From: JAJUFS01 sp964599565
Lineage (GTDB): Bacteria > Pseudomonadota > Gammaproteobacteria > Natronospirales > JAJUFS01
Length of the DNA: 64,000 nt
Direction of reading: 5' to 3'
Assembly (NCBI GenBank): GCA_964599565.1
Contig: CAZRFE010000006.1
Coordinates: 3,368 to 67,367, forward strand
This document shows, piece by piece, positions 16,409-25,465 of this stretch. Under the pieces are notes generated by a model. That model ran no database searches. It saw nothing but the letters and a program-made list of their open reading frames with translations, and was not told the origin of the DNA. A program made the translations under genes and the position numbers. Position 1 is the first letter of the stretch, and each line of letters starts with the position of its first letter.

Positions 16409-16873
16409 TCATGGACTCAGTTCGGACGTGCAGGCGGGACACCGCGTCGCCTTGACGGGAATGCTGCTGAAACAGTATTCGCATTCCTTCGTTGCCGGCG
16501 CGGCGGGTGGCGCTTCTTCCTTGCGGCGGCGCAGGCGATTCATTGCGCGCACGACCAGGAACACGGCGATGGCAACCAGCAGGAAGCTCACGAGATTGTT
16601 GAAGAACACGCCGTAGTTGATCGTGACCGCGCCCGCGGCCTGTGCATCGGCAAGTGTCGCGTACGGACCGCTCGTCACGCCTTCCCTGAGCACGATGAAC
16701 AGATCGCCGAACTCGACGCCGCTCGTTACCAGGCCGAGCGGCGGCATCATCACATCATCGACAAGGCTCTTGACGATGGTGCCGAACGATGCGCCGATGA
16801 TGATGCCGACGGCCATGTCGACGACGTTGCCGCGCAGGGCGAAATCGCGGAATTCCTCGAGGATCGCGCGCAT
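16409..16873 (-). CDS. mscL: Large-conductance mechanosensitive channel MscL with C-terminal zinc ribbon
   Basis: This 154-residue protein opens with the MscL signature EFRDFALRGNVVDMAVGIII. The second membrane helix is at about residues 88-108 (FNNLVSFLLVAIAVFLVV). MscL forms a homopentameric pore that releases solutes during hypo-osmotic shock. After a basic linker (RRRKEEAPPAAP) the C-terminus carries CEYC...CPAC spaced as a zinc ribbon, an addition absent from E. coli MscL (136 residues). The start at 16873 has AAGGAG 8 bases upstream. A minus-strand TATGCT at 16914-16909 could be its -10 element. Confidence 0.95.
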   Translation of the reverse strand: MRAILEEFRDFALRGNVVDMAVGIIIGASFGTIVKSLVDDVMMPPLGLVTSGVEFGDLFIVLREGVTSGPYATLADAQAAGAVTINYGVFFNNLVSFLLVAIAVFLVVRAMNRLRRRKEEAPPAAPATKECEYCFSSIPVKATRCPACTSELSP

Positions 16874-16990
16874 ATTGTCATCTCCTTACATTCGATGCGG
16901 ACATGGAAAGCATAGACGGCGGATGCGGTTGGACGCACCGCGGCGCGGCTGTTACCCTGCGCGCCCTGAACCTGAAGAACAGGACCGAAC

Positions 16991-17476
16991 ATGCAGATTT
17001 CCCCGAACAAGGTGGTCTCGATCCACTACACGCTGAAGAACGACGCCGGCGACGTGCTTGATTCCTCCGCCGGGCGCGAACCGCTGGCATACCTGCACGG
17101 CGCGGGCAACATCGTGGCCGGGCTTGAGAATGCACTCGAAGGCAAGGCAAGCGGCGACAAGCTGAACGTGCGTGTCGCGCCGGAAGAGGGATACGGACCG
17201 CGGCACGATGCGCTCGTGCAGGACGTGCCGCGCGATGCATTCCAGGGCGTCGACGACATCCAGCCGGGCATGCAGTTCCACGCGCAGGGTCCGTCCGGTC
17301 CCATGGTCGTCACCGTGGTGAAGACGGGCGACGACAGCGTGACCGTCGACGGCAACCATCCGCTCGCCGGAGAAACGCTGCATTTCGACGTGGAAGTGGC
17401 GGATGTGCGCGATGCGACCGAGGAAGAACAGGAGCACGGGCACGTGCATGGCGCGCACGGTCATCATCACGACTGA
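16991..17476 (+). CDS. slyD: SlyD-type FKBP peptidyl-prolyl isomerase and metallochaperone
   Basis: This 161-residue cytoplasmic protein has the SlyD layout. An FKBP half starts at VVSIHYTLKNDAGDVLDSS. The inserted chaperone flap (about residues 65-125) follows ALEGKASGDKLNV and EEGYG. The end is a short His-rich metal-binding tail (EHGHVHGAHGHHHD). SlyD isomerises prolyl bonds and stores or delivers nickel for hydrogenase maturation. The tail is shorter than the about 50-residue tail of E. coli SlyD and has no Cys. AGGA lies 6 bases before the ATG. Confidence 0.95.
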   Translation: MQISPNKVVSIHYTLKNDAGDVLDSSAGREPLAYLHGAGNIVAGLENALEGKASGDKLNVRVAPEEGYGPRHDALVQDVPRDAFQGVDDIQPGMQFHAQGPSGPMVVTVVKTGDDSVTVDGNHPLAGETLHFDVEVADVRDATEEEQEHGHVHGAHGHHHD

Positions 17477-17487
17477 CGTGCACGAGT

Positions 17488-17526
17488 GCGGCTTCAGCCG
17501 TCATCATTGAGCGTTACTGAAGCCGC
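17488..17526. terminator. Inverted repeat between convergent slyD and SDR genes
   Basis: GCGGCTTCAG (17488-17497) and CTGAAGCCGC (17517-17526) form a perfect 10-base-pair stem with a 19-base loop. There is no T-run, so termination would have to be factor-dependent, or the stem protects 3' ends. It occupies most of the 56-base gap. Confidence 0.5.
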
Positions 17527-17532
17527 TCCGCA

Positions 17533-18312
17533 TCAACTACGCAGGTACGACGCGCCGTTCACGTCAACGATGCCGCCGGTCACGAATTCCGCTTCGGGCG
17601 TGGCAAGCCACGCAATGACGGATGCAACTTCTTCCGGACGCGCGACGCGGTTGAGCGGGCTCTGCGCGGCGATCGCTTCGCCTTCCTCGCCTTCAAGCAG
17701 GTCCTTCACCATGTCCGTCGCGACGAAACCGGGCGCAACCGCGCATACCTGGATGTTGTGACGGGCGAGCGCCACGGCGAGCGACTGGCTGAGACTGTTC
17801 AGGCCCGACTTGCTCGCGCCGTACGCAGGCGAATCGGGTTCACCGCGGAATGCGCCGCGCGATGAGACATTGATGATCCGCCCGCCGCCGCTCTCGATCA
17901 TCAGCGGCACGACCTGGTGAATGAGATTCGCAGGACCAAGCAGGTTCACGCCGAGCGTCTGCTGCCACGCCGACTGCCAGCCGTCGTAATCCGTCGTATC
18001 CACGGGATGATCGAAGAACACGCCGGCGTTGTTCACGAGCACGTCGATGCCGCCGAGTTCCTGTGCGGCGCGCTTGACGAGTTCGCGCACCGCGTGCGGA
18101 TCGGCAAGGTCCGCTTCCGCCACCGTGTGTCCGTTGCCGGCCAGTCCTTTCACGACGTTGCGCGCCGCTTCCTCGTCGTGGCCGAAGTGCACGCAGACGT
18201 TCGCGCCTTCCCGCGCAAAGCGTTCCGCCACCGCACGCCCGATGCCGCGGGACGCGCCCGTCACGAGCACGCGCCTGCCATCAAACCGCCGTTGTTCATT
18301 CGTCTCATTCAT
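17533..18312 (-). CDS. Short-chain dehydrogenase/reductase, FabG-like
   Basis: This 259-residue classical SDR has the nucleotide-binding TGASRGIG near residue 18, NNAG near residue 90, and the catalytic Ser/Tyr/Lys set (NVSS, then YGASK about 15 residues later). A C-terminal GGIVDVNGASYLRS resembles FabG (3-oxoacyl-ACP reductase) and related ketoreductases. It should be NADPH-dependent and cytoplasmic. No acyl-carrier gene is adjacent, so whether it serves fatty-acid synthesis or another ketone is open. AGGA lies 7 bases before the ATG at 18312. It is divergent from hemH. Confidence 0.88.
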   Translation of the reverse strand: MNETNEQRRFDGRRVLVTGASRGIGRAVAERFAREGANVCVHFGHDEEAARNVVKGLAGNGHTVAEADLADPHAVRELVKRAAQELGGIDVLVNNAGVFFDHPVDTTDYDGWQSAWQQTLGVNLLGPANLIHQVVPLMIESGGGRIINVSSRGAFRGEPDSPAYGASKSGLNSLSQSLAVALARHNIQVCAVAPGFVATDMVKDLLEGEEGEAIAAQSPLNRVARPEEVASVIAWLATPEAEFVTGGIVDVNGASYLRS

Positions 18313-18350
18313 ATGCGCATCCTGGCCGGTGACGCGAGATGTCTATCCGC

Positions 18351-18356
18351 TACAAT
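18351..18356 (+). promoter_or_regulatory. Probable -10 element for hemH
   Basis: TACAAT is a 5/6 match to the -10 consensus, 27 bases before the chosen hemH ATG. The -35 is poor. Its position supports starting hemH at 18384 rather than at the in-frame ATG at 18339, which lies upstream of this element. Confidence 0.45.
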
Positions 18357-18383
18357 TGCGGCACATTCCCCGGGACGACGAGC

Positions 18384-19508
18384 ATGGCACTGCCTTCCGC
18401 TCCACGCTACATCGGCGAAGAAGATCACGTTCACGGAACGCCCGAACGCATCGGCGTGCTCGTCGTGAACCTCGGCACGCCCGACGCGCCGACACCGTCC
18501 GCGGTGCGCCGCTACCTGAAGCAGTTCCTCTCCGATCCGCGCGTGATCGAGACATCGCGGATCGTGTGGTGGTTCGTGCTCCGCGTCATCCTGCTCATCC
18601 GTCCGCGCCGTTCCGCGCACGCCTATCGCAAGGTGTGGCGCGAGGACGGCTCGCCGTTGCTGCATTTCTCGCGCAGACAGGCCGATGCCTTGCGTTCCGC
18701 GCTCGGCGCACGCTGTCCCGGGCCCGTTTCCGTTGCGCTCGGCATGCGCTACGGCAACCCCTCGATTCCCGCGGCGCTTGATGCCCTGCGCCAGGAGAAC
18801 GTGCGCCGCCTGCTCGTGCTGCCGCTGTACCCGCAGTACTCCGCGACGACCACGGCCTCGACGTTCGATGCCGTCGCGGACGTGCTGAAACGCACGCGCC
18901 GGCTGCCGGAGGTTCGCATGGTGAATCACTATCACGATGCGGAAGGCTACATTCGCGCACTCGCGAACAGTATCCGTGAACACTGGGAGGCGAACGGCCG
19001 CGGCGAGATGCTGCTGTTTTCCTTCCATGGCCTGCCGCAGCGCTACCTGCAGGCCGGCGACCCGTATCACTGCGAATGCCATGCAACGGCGCGGCTCGTC
19101 GCCGAGAGGCTCGATCTCGGCAGCCATGAATATCGCGTGACGTTCCAGTCGCGCGTCGGGCGCGAGGAATGGCTGAAGCCTTACACCGACATGACGGTGC
19201 GCGAGCTCGGGCGCAACGGCGTGCGCACGCTGGATGTCGTATGCCCGGGCTTCAGCGCCGACTGCCTCGAAACGCTGGAGGAAATCGCCATGCAGAACGC
19301 TGCGTTCTTCCGTGAAAGCGGCGGCAGCGCGTTGCGCTACATTCCCGCGCTCAACGATCGCGACGACCACATCCGCTTTCTCGCCGATCTCGCCATGACG
19401 CACATGCACGGCTGGCCGGAGGCATCGCCCGGCTGGTCGAAGCACAAGGCACGCGCGGACGCGGAACGCGCGGCGCTGCTCGCCGTGAAGCAGGGCGCGA
19501 AGCGCTGA
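18384..19508 (+). CDS. hemH: Ferrochelatase
   Basis: This protein of about 374 residues would insert Fe2+ into protoporphyrin IX, the last step of haem synthesis, at the cytoplasmic face of the inner membrane. Family regions visible are VVNLGTPDAPTPSAVRRYL at the start, LPLYPQYSATTTAS in the middle, FSFHGLPQRY with the iron-coordinating His, and CPGFSADCLETLEEI towards the end. The length is longer than E. coli HemH (320) but normal for the family. I start it at 18384 because of the upstream -10 element. The VOC gene follows by 6 bases. Confidence 0.95.
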   Translation: MALPSAPRYIGEEDHVHGTPERIGVLVVNLGTPDAPTPSAVRRYLKQFLSDPRVIETSRIVWWFVLRVILLIRPRRSAHAYRKVWREDGSPLLHFSRRQADALRSALGARCPGPVSVALGMRYGNPSIPAALDALRQENVRRLLVLPLYPQYSATTTASTFDAVADVLKRTRRLPEVRMVNHYHDAEGYIRALANSIREHWEANGRGEMLLFSFHGLPQRYLQAGDPYHCECHATARLVAERLDLGSHEYRVTFQSRVGREEWLKPYTDMTVRELGRNGVRTLDVVCPGFSADCLETLEEIAMQNAAFFRESGGSALRYIPALNDRDDHIRFLADLAMTHMHGWPEASPGWSKHKARADAERAALLAVKQGAKR

Positions 19509-19514
19509 TTCCCG

Positions 19515-20231
19515 ATGCTCGGCGACTTCCTTGAAATCAGCGTGCACAGCGAGAACGTGCTCGAATCGCTGCAGTTCTACGAGCGGCTCGGCTTCACGCA
19601 GCTGCGCGCCGGCGACGCCTGGAAGCACGCCTATGGCGTCGTGACGGACGGGCGCTGCTTCATCGGCATCCATGCCTATCCGTTTCCCTCGCCGTCGCTG
19701 ACGTTCGTCGCGCCCGAGCTGCGCCGGCGCGTCGAAGCGCTGGAGAACGCGGGCGCGGTGTTCGAATTCCTCAAGCTTGCGGATGACGAATTCCATGAAC
19801 TTGGCTTCTTCGCACCCGACGAGCAGATGGTCACGCTGCTTGAGGCGCGCACCTTTTCCCCGCCCGACCTGGATGCACTGAAACCGGCGCTGCCCGGCTA
19901 TTTCGCAGAGTACCGCCTGCCCGTCGATGACCGCGACGCCGCGCTCGCGCAATGGCTGCGCTTCGGCATGATCGAGGGCGAGCCGGTGGATGACCTGCAC
20001 GATACGGTTTCCGCCTGCTGCACGGGGCTGAACATCGGCCTTGCGGAATCGCGCCGCGTGAAACAGCCGCTGCTGGTCTTCCATGCCGGCGATCTGCGTG
20101 AGCGGCTGGATCTTTTCGCGGCGCGCGGCGTCGAGCCCGCGCAAGTGCTGGAAGACCGCGACACCGGCCAGTTGCGGGCCTTCCGCGTTGTCTCGCCCGA
20201 AGGGACATCCCTCCTCATCGTTGACGCCTGA
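19515..20231 (+). CDS. Glyoxalase/VOC superfamily protein, unknown substrate
   Basis: This 238-residue protein begins with a VOC-type beta-alpha-beta unit (EISVHSENVLESLQFYERLGF). A second similar half is seen at the C-terminus (RAFRVVSPEGTSLLIVDA), so it is a two-module protein of the glyoxalase/bleomycin-resistance/dioxygenase superfamily. Expected metal ligands are not clearly conserved: the first half has Glu7 but no obvious His partner. A binding rather than catalytic role is possible. It follows hemH by 6 bases and is probably co-transcribed. Confidence 0.78.
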   Translation: MLGDFLEISVHSENVLESLQFYERLGFTQLRAGDAWKHAYGVVTDGRCFIGIHAYPFPSPSLTFVAPELRRRVEALENAGAVFEFLKLADDEFHELGFFAPDEQMVTLLEARTFSPPDLDALKPALPGYFAEYRLPVDDRDAALAQWLRFGMIEGEPVDDLHDTVSACCTGLNIGLAESRRVKQPLLVFHAGDLRERLDLFAARGVEPAQVLEDRDTGQLRAFRVVSPEGTSLLIVDA

Positions 20232-20352
20232 GGTGCTCAGCCTCCGGGTTTTTCTTGCGCCGTCCAAGGTGCGCTCTGAATTCTTCTTAACGTTTCACAA
20301 ATTATCGTGTGCATCCCATAACCCACCGTCGCGCGGACGATGGCAGGAACCG

Positions 20353-22080
20353 ATGACCGCACGAGCACTCCGTCGCCACAGCCGCGCAAGGCCCGATGTG
20401 AACCAGCGCCTGCATCCAGTGTCGAGGATCAGCAATCCGCATCCGGACGCATCGCTCGACGCGGTCTCCGATTCCGTCGTCGTGCTCGGCATGGACGGCA
20501 CGATCCGTTACTGCAATCTCGCCGCATGCCGGCTGCTGCAACTCGACGGGGTGTCCTGGCAGGGAATGCGGTTCGATGAATGCGCAACGCTTCGCGGCAC
20601 CGATGATCCGGCAGCGCGGCGCATCATTGTTGCGCGACGGCTGGCACGGCGGTGGCGACTGCCGCGATCGGCCGTCCTGGTCCTGCCGAACGGCAGCGTG
20701 CTCGCCATCGAGGGCGAATGCATCCCGCTCTGCGAACCCGAGCGGCCCCAAGGCGCGCTGCTTGTCCTGCGAGATGTTTCCATGCAGCGGCGCGCGCGCC
20801 GCTGGCTGGCGTTCCAGGCCACGCACGACAACCTGACCACGCTGCTCAACCGCGCCGAGATGGAGCGACGCATCGCCGCGGCGATCAACGCGCGGCGCGA
20901 CGGCACCAAGGCCGCACTCCTTTATATCGATCTCGACCAGTTCCGGATCATCAACGACACCTGCGGGCATCACGCCGGCGACGAATTCCTGCGCCGTGCC
21001 GGCAGGACACTGTGCGCGGAGCTCGGGCAGGGCGAAACGCTCGCGCGCCTTGGGGGCGATGAATTCGCCGTGCTGCTCGCAGGTCCCGCGGCGGATCGGC
21101 CGGACGTGCTCGCGGAGCGTCTGATGCGCGCGATCCACGACATCCGTTTCACGTGGGAGCAGCGCGTGCATCGCGTGAGCGCGAGCATCGGAATCGTGGA
21201 GATCGGCGCACAGCACGAAGACTGGAAGCAGGTGCTGTCGCTCGCCGACAGCGCCTGCTACATGGCAAAGGAACATGGCCGCTCGCGCGCGTGGGTCGCA
21301 CGCGACGATGACGAACTGCTGCGCCGCCGGCAGGCGGAGATGAACTGGGTCGCGCGCATTACAGGCGCGCTGGAGGACGACCGGTTCACGCTCTACCGGC
21401 AATCCATCGCACCGCTCGACGCCGCCGGAACGCAGCCGCACTGGGAAGTGCTGGCGCGCCTGCGCGAGCACGGCGAGCTGGCGCAGCCGGACCAGTTCAT
21501 TCCGGCCGCCGAACGCTACGGGCTGATGCCGGCCGTGGATCGCTGGGTGATCGGTTCCGTCGCGCGTTTCCTCGGCAAGCCGCCGGCGGGCTACACGGAC
21601 GACGACGGCGTTGTCGCCATCAATGTTTCCGGCACCAGCGTGAGCGATCCCGAGCTCGTGCGCTTCATCGCCTCGCGCTTCCGGCGCTACCGCATCGATC
21701 CGCGCCGCATCTGCTTCGAGATCACGGAAACGGCGGCGGCGACGGATTTCGACGCCGCGCTGCGCTTCATCGCGGGCGTGCGCGCGCTCGGTTGCCGGCT
21801 TTCGCTCGATGATTTCGGCAGCGGCATCAGCTCCTTTTCCTATCTCAAGGCCTTCAAGATCGATTACCTCAAGATTGACGGCGGCTTCGTCCGCGACATG
21901 GACAGCGACTCCGTCAATGCGCGTTTCGTCGAGAGCATCAATCATCTCGGCAAGTCGCTCGGCCTGAAGACCATCGCCGAGTACGTCGAAACCGCACCCG
22001 TGGTCGAGCGCCTGCGCCGTCTCGGGGTAGACTACGCGCAGGGCAACTTCCTCGGCCGCCCGCAACAGTGGATCGCCTGA
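20353..22080 (+). CDS. PAS-GGDEF-EAL protein (c-di-GMP turnover)
   Basis: This 575-residue cytoplasmic protein starts at the ATG at 20353, preceded by AGGA. Residues about 35-155 form a PAS sensor (VSDSVVVLGMDGTIRYCNLA). A GGDEF domain follows, with the intact active site RLGGDEFAVLL near residue 235. No RxxD inhibitory site precedes it. The C-terminal EAL domain reads EVL in place of EAL. It keeps the metal- and base-binding residues: INVSG, FEITET, DDFGSG, DYLKIDG and IAEYVET. Both synthesis and hydrolysis of c-di-GMP are therefore possible. No membrane segment is seen. Its product or substrate is the likely ligand of MshE in the same window. Confidence 0.92.
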   Translation: MTARALRRHSRARPDVNQRLHPVSRISNPHPDASLDAVSDSVVVLGMDGTIRYCNLAACRLLQLDGVSWQGMRFDECATLRGTDDPAARRIIVARRLARRWRLPRSAVLVLPNGSVLAIEGECIPLCEPERPQGALLVLRDVSMQRRARRWLAFQATHDNLTTLLNRAEMERRIAAAINARRDGTKAALLYIDLDQFRIINDTCGHHAGDEFLRRAGRTLCAELGQGETLARLGGDEFAVLLAGPAADRPDVLAERLMRAIHDIRFTWEQRVHRVSASIGIVEIGAQHEDWKQVLSLADSACYMAKEHGRSRAWVARDDDELLRRRQAEMNWVARITGALEDDRFTLYRQSIAPLDAAGTQPHWEVLARLREHGELAQPDQFIPAAERYGLMPAVDRWVIGSVARFLGKPPAGYTDDDGVVAINVSGTSVSDPELVRFIASRFRRYRIDPRRICFEITETAAATDFDAALRFIAGVRALGCRLSLDDFGSGISSFSYLKAFKIDYLKIDGGFVRDMDSDSVNARFVESINHLGKSLGLKTIAEYVETAPVVERLRRLGVDYAQGNFLGRPQQWIA

Positions 22081-22099
22081 CTTCGCGCTTGCCATAAGG

Positions 22100-22128
22100 C
22101 TTGAAATCCCGCCGGCCCGCCCCTACCT
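22100..22128 (+). promoter_or_regulatory. Heat-shock (sigma-32) type promoter for hslVU
   Basis: CTTGAA (22100-22105), a 14-base spacer, then CCCCTA (22120-22125) fit the sigma-32 pattern (CTTGAA, 13-17 bases, CCCCAT-like). The hslV start codon lies about 45 bases further on. In E. coli hslVU is transcribed by sigma-32. Confidence 0.7.
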
Positions 22129-22173
22129 GATCTGATCCGCACAACAACGATTCACCAGACACAGGGACTCGCC

Positions 22174-22707
22174 ATGGAGCAGTATCGCGGAACGACCATC
22201 GTTTCCGTCCGACGGGGTTCTGACGTGGCCGTGGCCGGCGACGGCCAGGTCTCGATGGGCAACACCGTCATGAAAGGCAACGCGCGCAAGGTGCGCCGTC
22301 TCTACGACGGCAAGGTGCTGGCCGGTTTCGCCGGCGGCACGGCCGATGCCTTCACACTGTTCGAGCGTTTCGAGGACAAGCTCTCGAAACATTCCGGCAA
22401 TCTCACGCGCGCCGCCGTCGAGCTCGCGAAGGACTGGCGCACCGACCGCATGCTGCGCCGCTTGGAAGCGCTGCTCTGCGTGGCGGACAGCGAGGCCTCG
22501 CTGATCATTTCCGGCAACGGCGATGTCATCGAACCGGAGAACGGGTTGATGGCGATCGGTTCGGGCGGGCCGTTCGCGCAGGCCGCCGCGCGCGCACTCC
22601 TTGAGAACACGGAACTCGGCGCGCGCGAAATCTGCGAGCGCGCGCTGAACATCGCCGCCGACATCTGCATCTACACGAACCACAATCTCACGATCGAAGA
22701 GCTGTGA
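22174..22707 (+). CDS. hslV: ATP-dependent protease HslVU, peptidase subunit HslV
   Basis: This 177-residue protein is the threonine peptidase of the HslVU (ClpQY) complex, a double hexameric ring fed by HslU. The catalytic segment is TTIVSVRRG with the active Thr preceded by MEQYRG. The protein therefore needs a six-residue propeptide removed, unlike E. coli HslV, where Thr follows the initiator Met; this longer form is common in other proteobacteria. [20 protein letters not shown] and the C-terminal [13 protein letters not shown] confirm the family. hslU follows by 61 bases. A sigma-32 type promoter lies upstream. Confidence 0.97.
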   Translation: MEQYRGTTIVSVRRGSDVAVAGDGQVSMGNTVMKGNARKVRRLYDGKVLAGFAGGTADAFTLFERFEDKLSKHSGNLTRAAVELAKDWRTDRMLRRLEALLCVADSEASLIISGNGDVIEPENGLMAIGSGGPFAQAAARALLENTELGAREICERALNIAADICIYTNHNLTIEEL

Positions 22708-22768
22708 CGGGGCGTTCGCACCGCGTCACGCCGATCACGAATCGGGATTCCCAATCCAGGGCAACGAC

Positions 22769-24109
22769 ATGAGCGACATGACTCCTCGCGAGATAGTGCA
22801 GGAACTCGACAAACACATCATCGGCCAGGCCGCCGCCAAGCGCGCCGTCGCCGTCGCACTCCGGAACCGCTGGCGCCGCATGCAGGTGGACGAGCCGCTG
22901 CGCGCCGAAATCACGCCGAAGAACATTCTCATGATCGGCCCGACGGGTGTCGGCAAGACGGAAATCGCGCGGCGGCTCGCACGGCTTGCGCGCGCGCCGT
23001 TCATCAAGGTCGAAGCGACCAAGTTCACCGAGGTCGGCTATGTCGGCCGCGAAGTGGACTCCATCATCAAGGATCTCGCCGACTTCGCGGTGAAGATGGT
23101 GCGCGAGGAGGAAACGAAGAAGGTGCGTTACCGCGCGGAGGAACGCGCGGAAGAGCGCGTGCTCGACATTCTCCTGCCGCGTCCGCGCGGCGTCGGTTTC
23201 GCGAACGAACCGCGCGAATCCGAGGACGACCATTCGACGACGCGGCAGAAGTTCCGCCAGAAGCTCCGCGACGGCGAACTCGACGACAAGGAAATCGAGG
23301 TCGACCTGCCGATGTTGCAGATGGGCGTGGAGATCATGGCGCCGCCCGGCATGGAGGAAATGTCCTCGCAGCTGCAGAACCTGTTCCAGAACATCGGCGG
23401 CGGCAAGCGGCAGCGGCGCATGATGAAGGTGAAGGACGCAAGGCGGCTGCTCGCGGATGAAGAAGCGCAGAAGCTCGTCAACGAGGACGAGATACGCCAG
23501 AAGGCTCTGCACGCCGTCGAGCAGAACGGCATCGTGTTCATCGACGAGATCGACAAGGTCGCAAAGCGCGGCGAATACGCAGGCGCGGACGTGTCGCGCG
23601 AAGGCGTGCAGCGCGACCTTCTGCCGCTCGTCGAAGGCTCGACCGTCTCGACGCGTTACGGCATGGTGCGCACGGATCACATTCTTTTCATCGCGTCCGG
23701 TGCGTTCCATGTCGCGAAACCCTCCGACCTCATTCCCGAGCTGCAGGGCCGCCTGCCGATCCGCGTGGAACTCGATTCGCTGAGCGCAGATGACTTCGTG
23801 CGCATTCTCACCGAGCCCGACGCGTCATTGACGAACCAGTACACCGCGCTGATGAAGACCGAAGGCGTCGATGTGACGTTCACCGACGATGGTGTGCATC
23901 GCATCGCGGAGGTTGCGTTCCAGGTGAACGAGCGCACCGAGAACATCGGTGCGCGTCGCTTGCACACGGTGATGGAACGCCTGATGGAAACCGTCTCGTA
24001 CGAGGCGTCGGACAAGTCCGGGCAGTCGGTGACGGTTGACCGGAAGTATGTGGATGAGCAGGTGGGCAAACTGGTCGCGGATGAAGATCTCTCCCGCTAC
24101 ATCCTTTGA
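22769..24109 (+). CDS. hslU: ATP-dependent protease HslVU, ATPase subunit HslU
   Basis: This 446-residue AAA+ unfoldase opens with [17 protein letters not shown]. Walker A is GPTGVGKT near residue 60, the pore loop is [10 protein letters not shown] (GYVG), and Walker B is IVFIDEIDK near residue 255. The I domain spans about residues 105-240. The C-terminal end LSRYIL is the segment that docks into HslV. It unfolds substrates such as misfolded or heat-damaged proteins for HslV. Length equals E. coli HslU (443). Confidence 0.97.
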   Translation: MSDMTPREIVQELDKHIIGQAAAKRAVAVALRNRWRRMQVDEPLRAEITPKNILMIGPTGVGKTEIARRLARLARAPFIKVEATKFTEVGYVGREVDSIIKDLADFAVKMVREEETKKVRYRAEERAEERVLDILLPRPRGVGFANEPRESEDDHSTTRQKFRQKLRDGELDDKEIEVDLPMLQMGVEIMAPPGMEEMSSQLQNLFQNIGGGKRQRRMMKVKDARRLLADEEAQKLVNEDEIRQKALHAVEQNGIVFIDEIDKVAKRGEYAGADVSREGVQRDLLPLVEGSTVSTRYGMVRTDHILFIASGAFHVAKPSDLIPELQGRLPIRVELDSLSADDFVRILTEPDASLTNQYTALMKTEGVDVTFTDDGVHRIAEVAFQVNERTENIGARRLHTVMERLMETVSYEASDKSGQSVTVDRKYVDEQVGKLVADEDLSRYIL

Positions 24110-24245
24110 GGGCGCATCTTTTGTCGCATGACTTTGTTGCGCTGGCTTGCTCGGCGGTCATTTACGACGGGTAAACTCCCGCCTCGCAAGCCACCGCGCC
24201 TCGTCCTGCGACAAGATCTGCGGCCCTCAACCGACACGAACGCGC

Positions 24246-24620
24246 ATGAAAACAACAGCAACGCCAATGCAGATTCGTCTTCGCCGCCAGTCACGCCTGC
24301 TCGCGGTCACGTTCGATGACGGCGCGCACTACGAACTGCCGTTCGAGTACCTGCGCGTGTTCTCGCCGTCGGCGGAAGTGCGCGGCCACGGCGGGACGGT
24401 GGATGGCGTGCCGAAGATTCTTGTCATCGGCAAGGAAAAGGTAAATGTCACGCGCATCGAGCCGGTCGGAAACTACGCGGTGCGCCTGGTGTTCGACGAC
24501 GGCCACGACTCCGGCATCTGGTCATGGCCGGTGCTGCGCGAGCTCGGGGAAAACGTCGAGGTTTACTGGCAGCGCTACCTTGAACGCCTGAAGAAGGCGG
24601 GCGTTGCGCGCGACGCCTGA
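24246..24620 (+). CDS. DUF971 family protein
   Basis: This protein of about 124 residues (or 117 if translation starts at the in-frame ATG at 24267) matches DUF971: RRQSRLLAVTFDDGAHYELP, then EYLRVFSPSAEVRGHG, then a C-terminal FDDGHDSGIWSWPVL. The same core occurs as a domain in gamma-butyrobetaine hydroxylase-like proteins and in iron-sulfur-related proteins, but the stand-alone form has no settled role. It sits between hslU and ubiE, an arrangement I recall from pseudomonads. Confidence 0.88.
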   Translation: MKTTATPMQIRLRRQSRLLAVTFDDGAHYELPFEYLRVFSPSAEVRGHGGTVDGVPKILVIGKEKVNVTRIEPVGNYAVRLVFDDGHDSGIWSWPVLRELGENVEVYWQRYLERLKKAGVARDA

Positions 24621-24663
24621 GCATTGCGCCCGATACCGCGCGCGATCCCCTGCCCATTATTGC

Positions 24664-24669
24664 TAGAAT
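24664..24669 (+). promoter_or_regulatory. Probable -10 element for the ubiE-ubiJ-ubiB operon
   Basis: TAGAAT (5/6 to consensus) lies 28 bases before the ubiE ATG in a relatively AT-rich stretch (CATTATTGC). No strong -35 is visible. Confidence 0.4.
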
Positions 24670-24697
24670 CGGCTCCCCCAACTGCCGAGGTTGACGC

Positions 24698-25462
24698 ATG
24701 CGTTCCGAGGATCGCAACGACCGCAGCACTGCCGATTTCGGTTTCCAGGACGTGCCGTTCACGGAGAAGGCGAGCCGCGTGCGCGGCGTGTTCGATTCCG
24801 TCGCGGACAAGTACGACTTGATGAACGACCTGATGTCGGGCGGCATGCACCGGCTGTGGAAACGCTACACGCTCTCGCGCACGGCGCTTCGTCCCGGCAT
24901 GCGCGCGCTCGATGTCGCCGGTGGCACCGGCGATCTTGCCCGCGGCATGGCGAAGCAGGTCGGCCCCAAGGGCGAGGTCGTGCTGAGCGACATCAACGCC
25001 GCGATGCTCGCAAACGGACGCCGCCGGCTGATCGACGCCGGCGTGCTCGACAACGTGCGCTTCGTGCAGCTGGATGCGGAATCCGTGCCGTTCCCGGACG
25101 CACATTTCGATTGCGTGACTATCGGCTTCGGCCTGCGCAATGTCACCGACAAGGCAGCCGCGCTCGCGGAAATGCGCCGCGTGCTGAAACCTGGCGGCCG
25201 CCTGCTGGTGCTCGAATTCTCGAAGCCGACGCTGCCCGGGCTCGATACAGTGTACGACGCATATTCCTTCAAGGTCCTGCCGGTGATGGGCCGTGTCGTC
25301 GCGAACGATGCGGAAAGCTACCGCTATCTCGCTGAATCCATTCGCCGCTTTCCCGACCAGGAAACGCTGCGCGAGATGATGCTCGCAGCCGGTTTCGACC
25401 AGGTGAGCTACCACAATCTCACGGGCGGCATCGTCGCGCTGCACATCGGCCTGGTCTTCTGA
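24698..25462 (+). CDS. ubiE: Ubiquinone/menaquinone C-methyltransferase UbiE
   Basis: This 254-residue SAM-dependent methyltransferase acts on 2-methoxy-6-polyprenyl-benzoquinol in ubiquinone synthesis. Family motifs are [20 protein letters not shown] near residue 30, the SAM-binding [14 protein letters not shown] near residue 70, and [16 protein letters not shown] near residue 140. The C-terminus [15 protein letters not shown] matches E. coli UbiE. It is the first gene of ubiE-ubiJ-ubiB (3- and 10-base gaps). Confidence 0.97.
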   Translation: MRSEDRNDRSTADFGFQDVPFTEKASRVRGVFDSVADKYDLMNDLMSGGMHRLWKRYTLSRTALRPGMRALDVAGGTGDLARGMAKQVGPKGEVVLSDINAAMLANGRRRLIDAGVLDNVRFVQLDAESVPFPDAHFDCVTIGFGLRNVTDKAAALAEMRRVLKPGGRLLVLEFSKPTLPGLDTVYDAYSFKVLPVMGRVVANDAESYRYLAESIRRFPDQETLREMMLAAGFDQVSYHNLTGGIVALHIGLVF

Positions 25463-25465
25463 CGC

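Noticed and set aside
19515..20231. VOC protein as a glyoxalase I.
   Set aside because: The metal-binding His/Glu set of glyoxalase I is not evident, so only superfamily membership is claimed.
20232..20265. TTTTT after the VOC gene as a terminator.
   Set aside because: The preceding stem is only about 4 base pairs, too weak to support an intrinsic terminator call.
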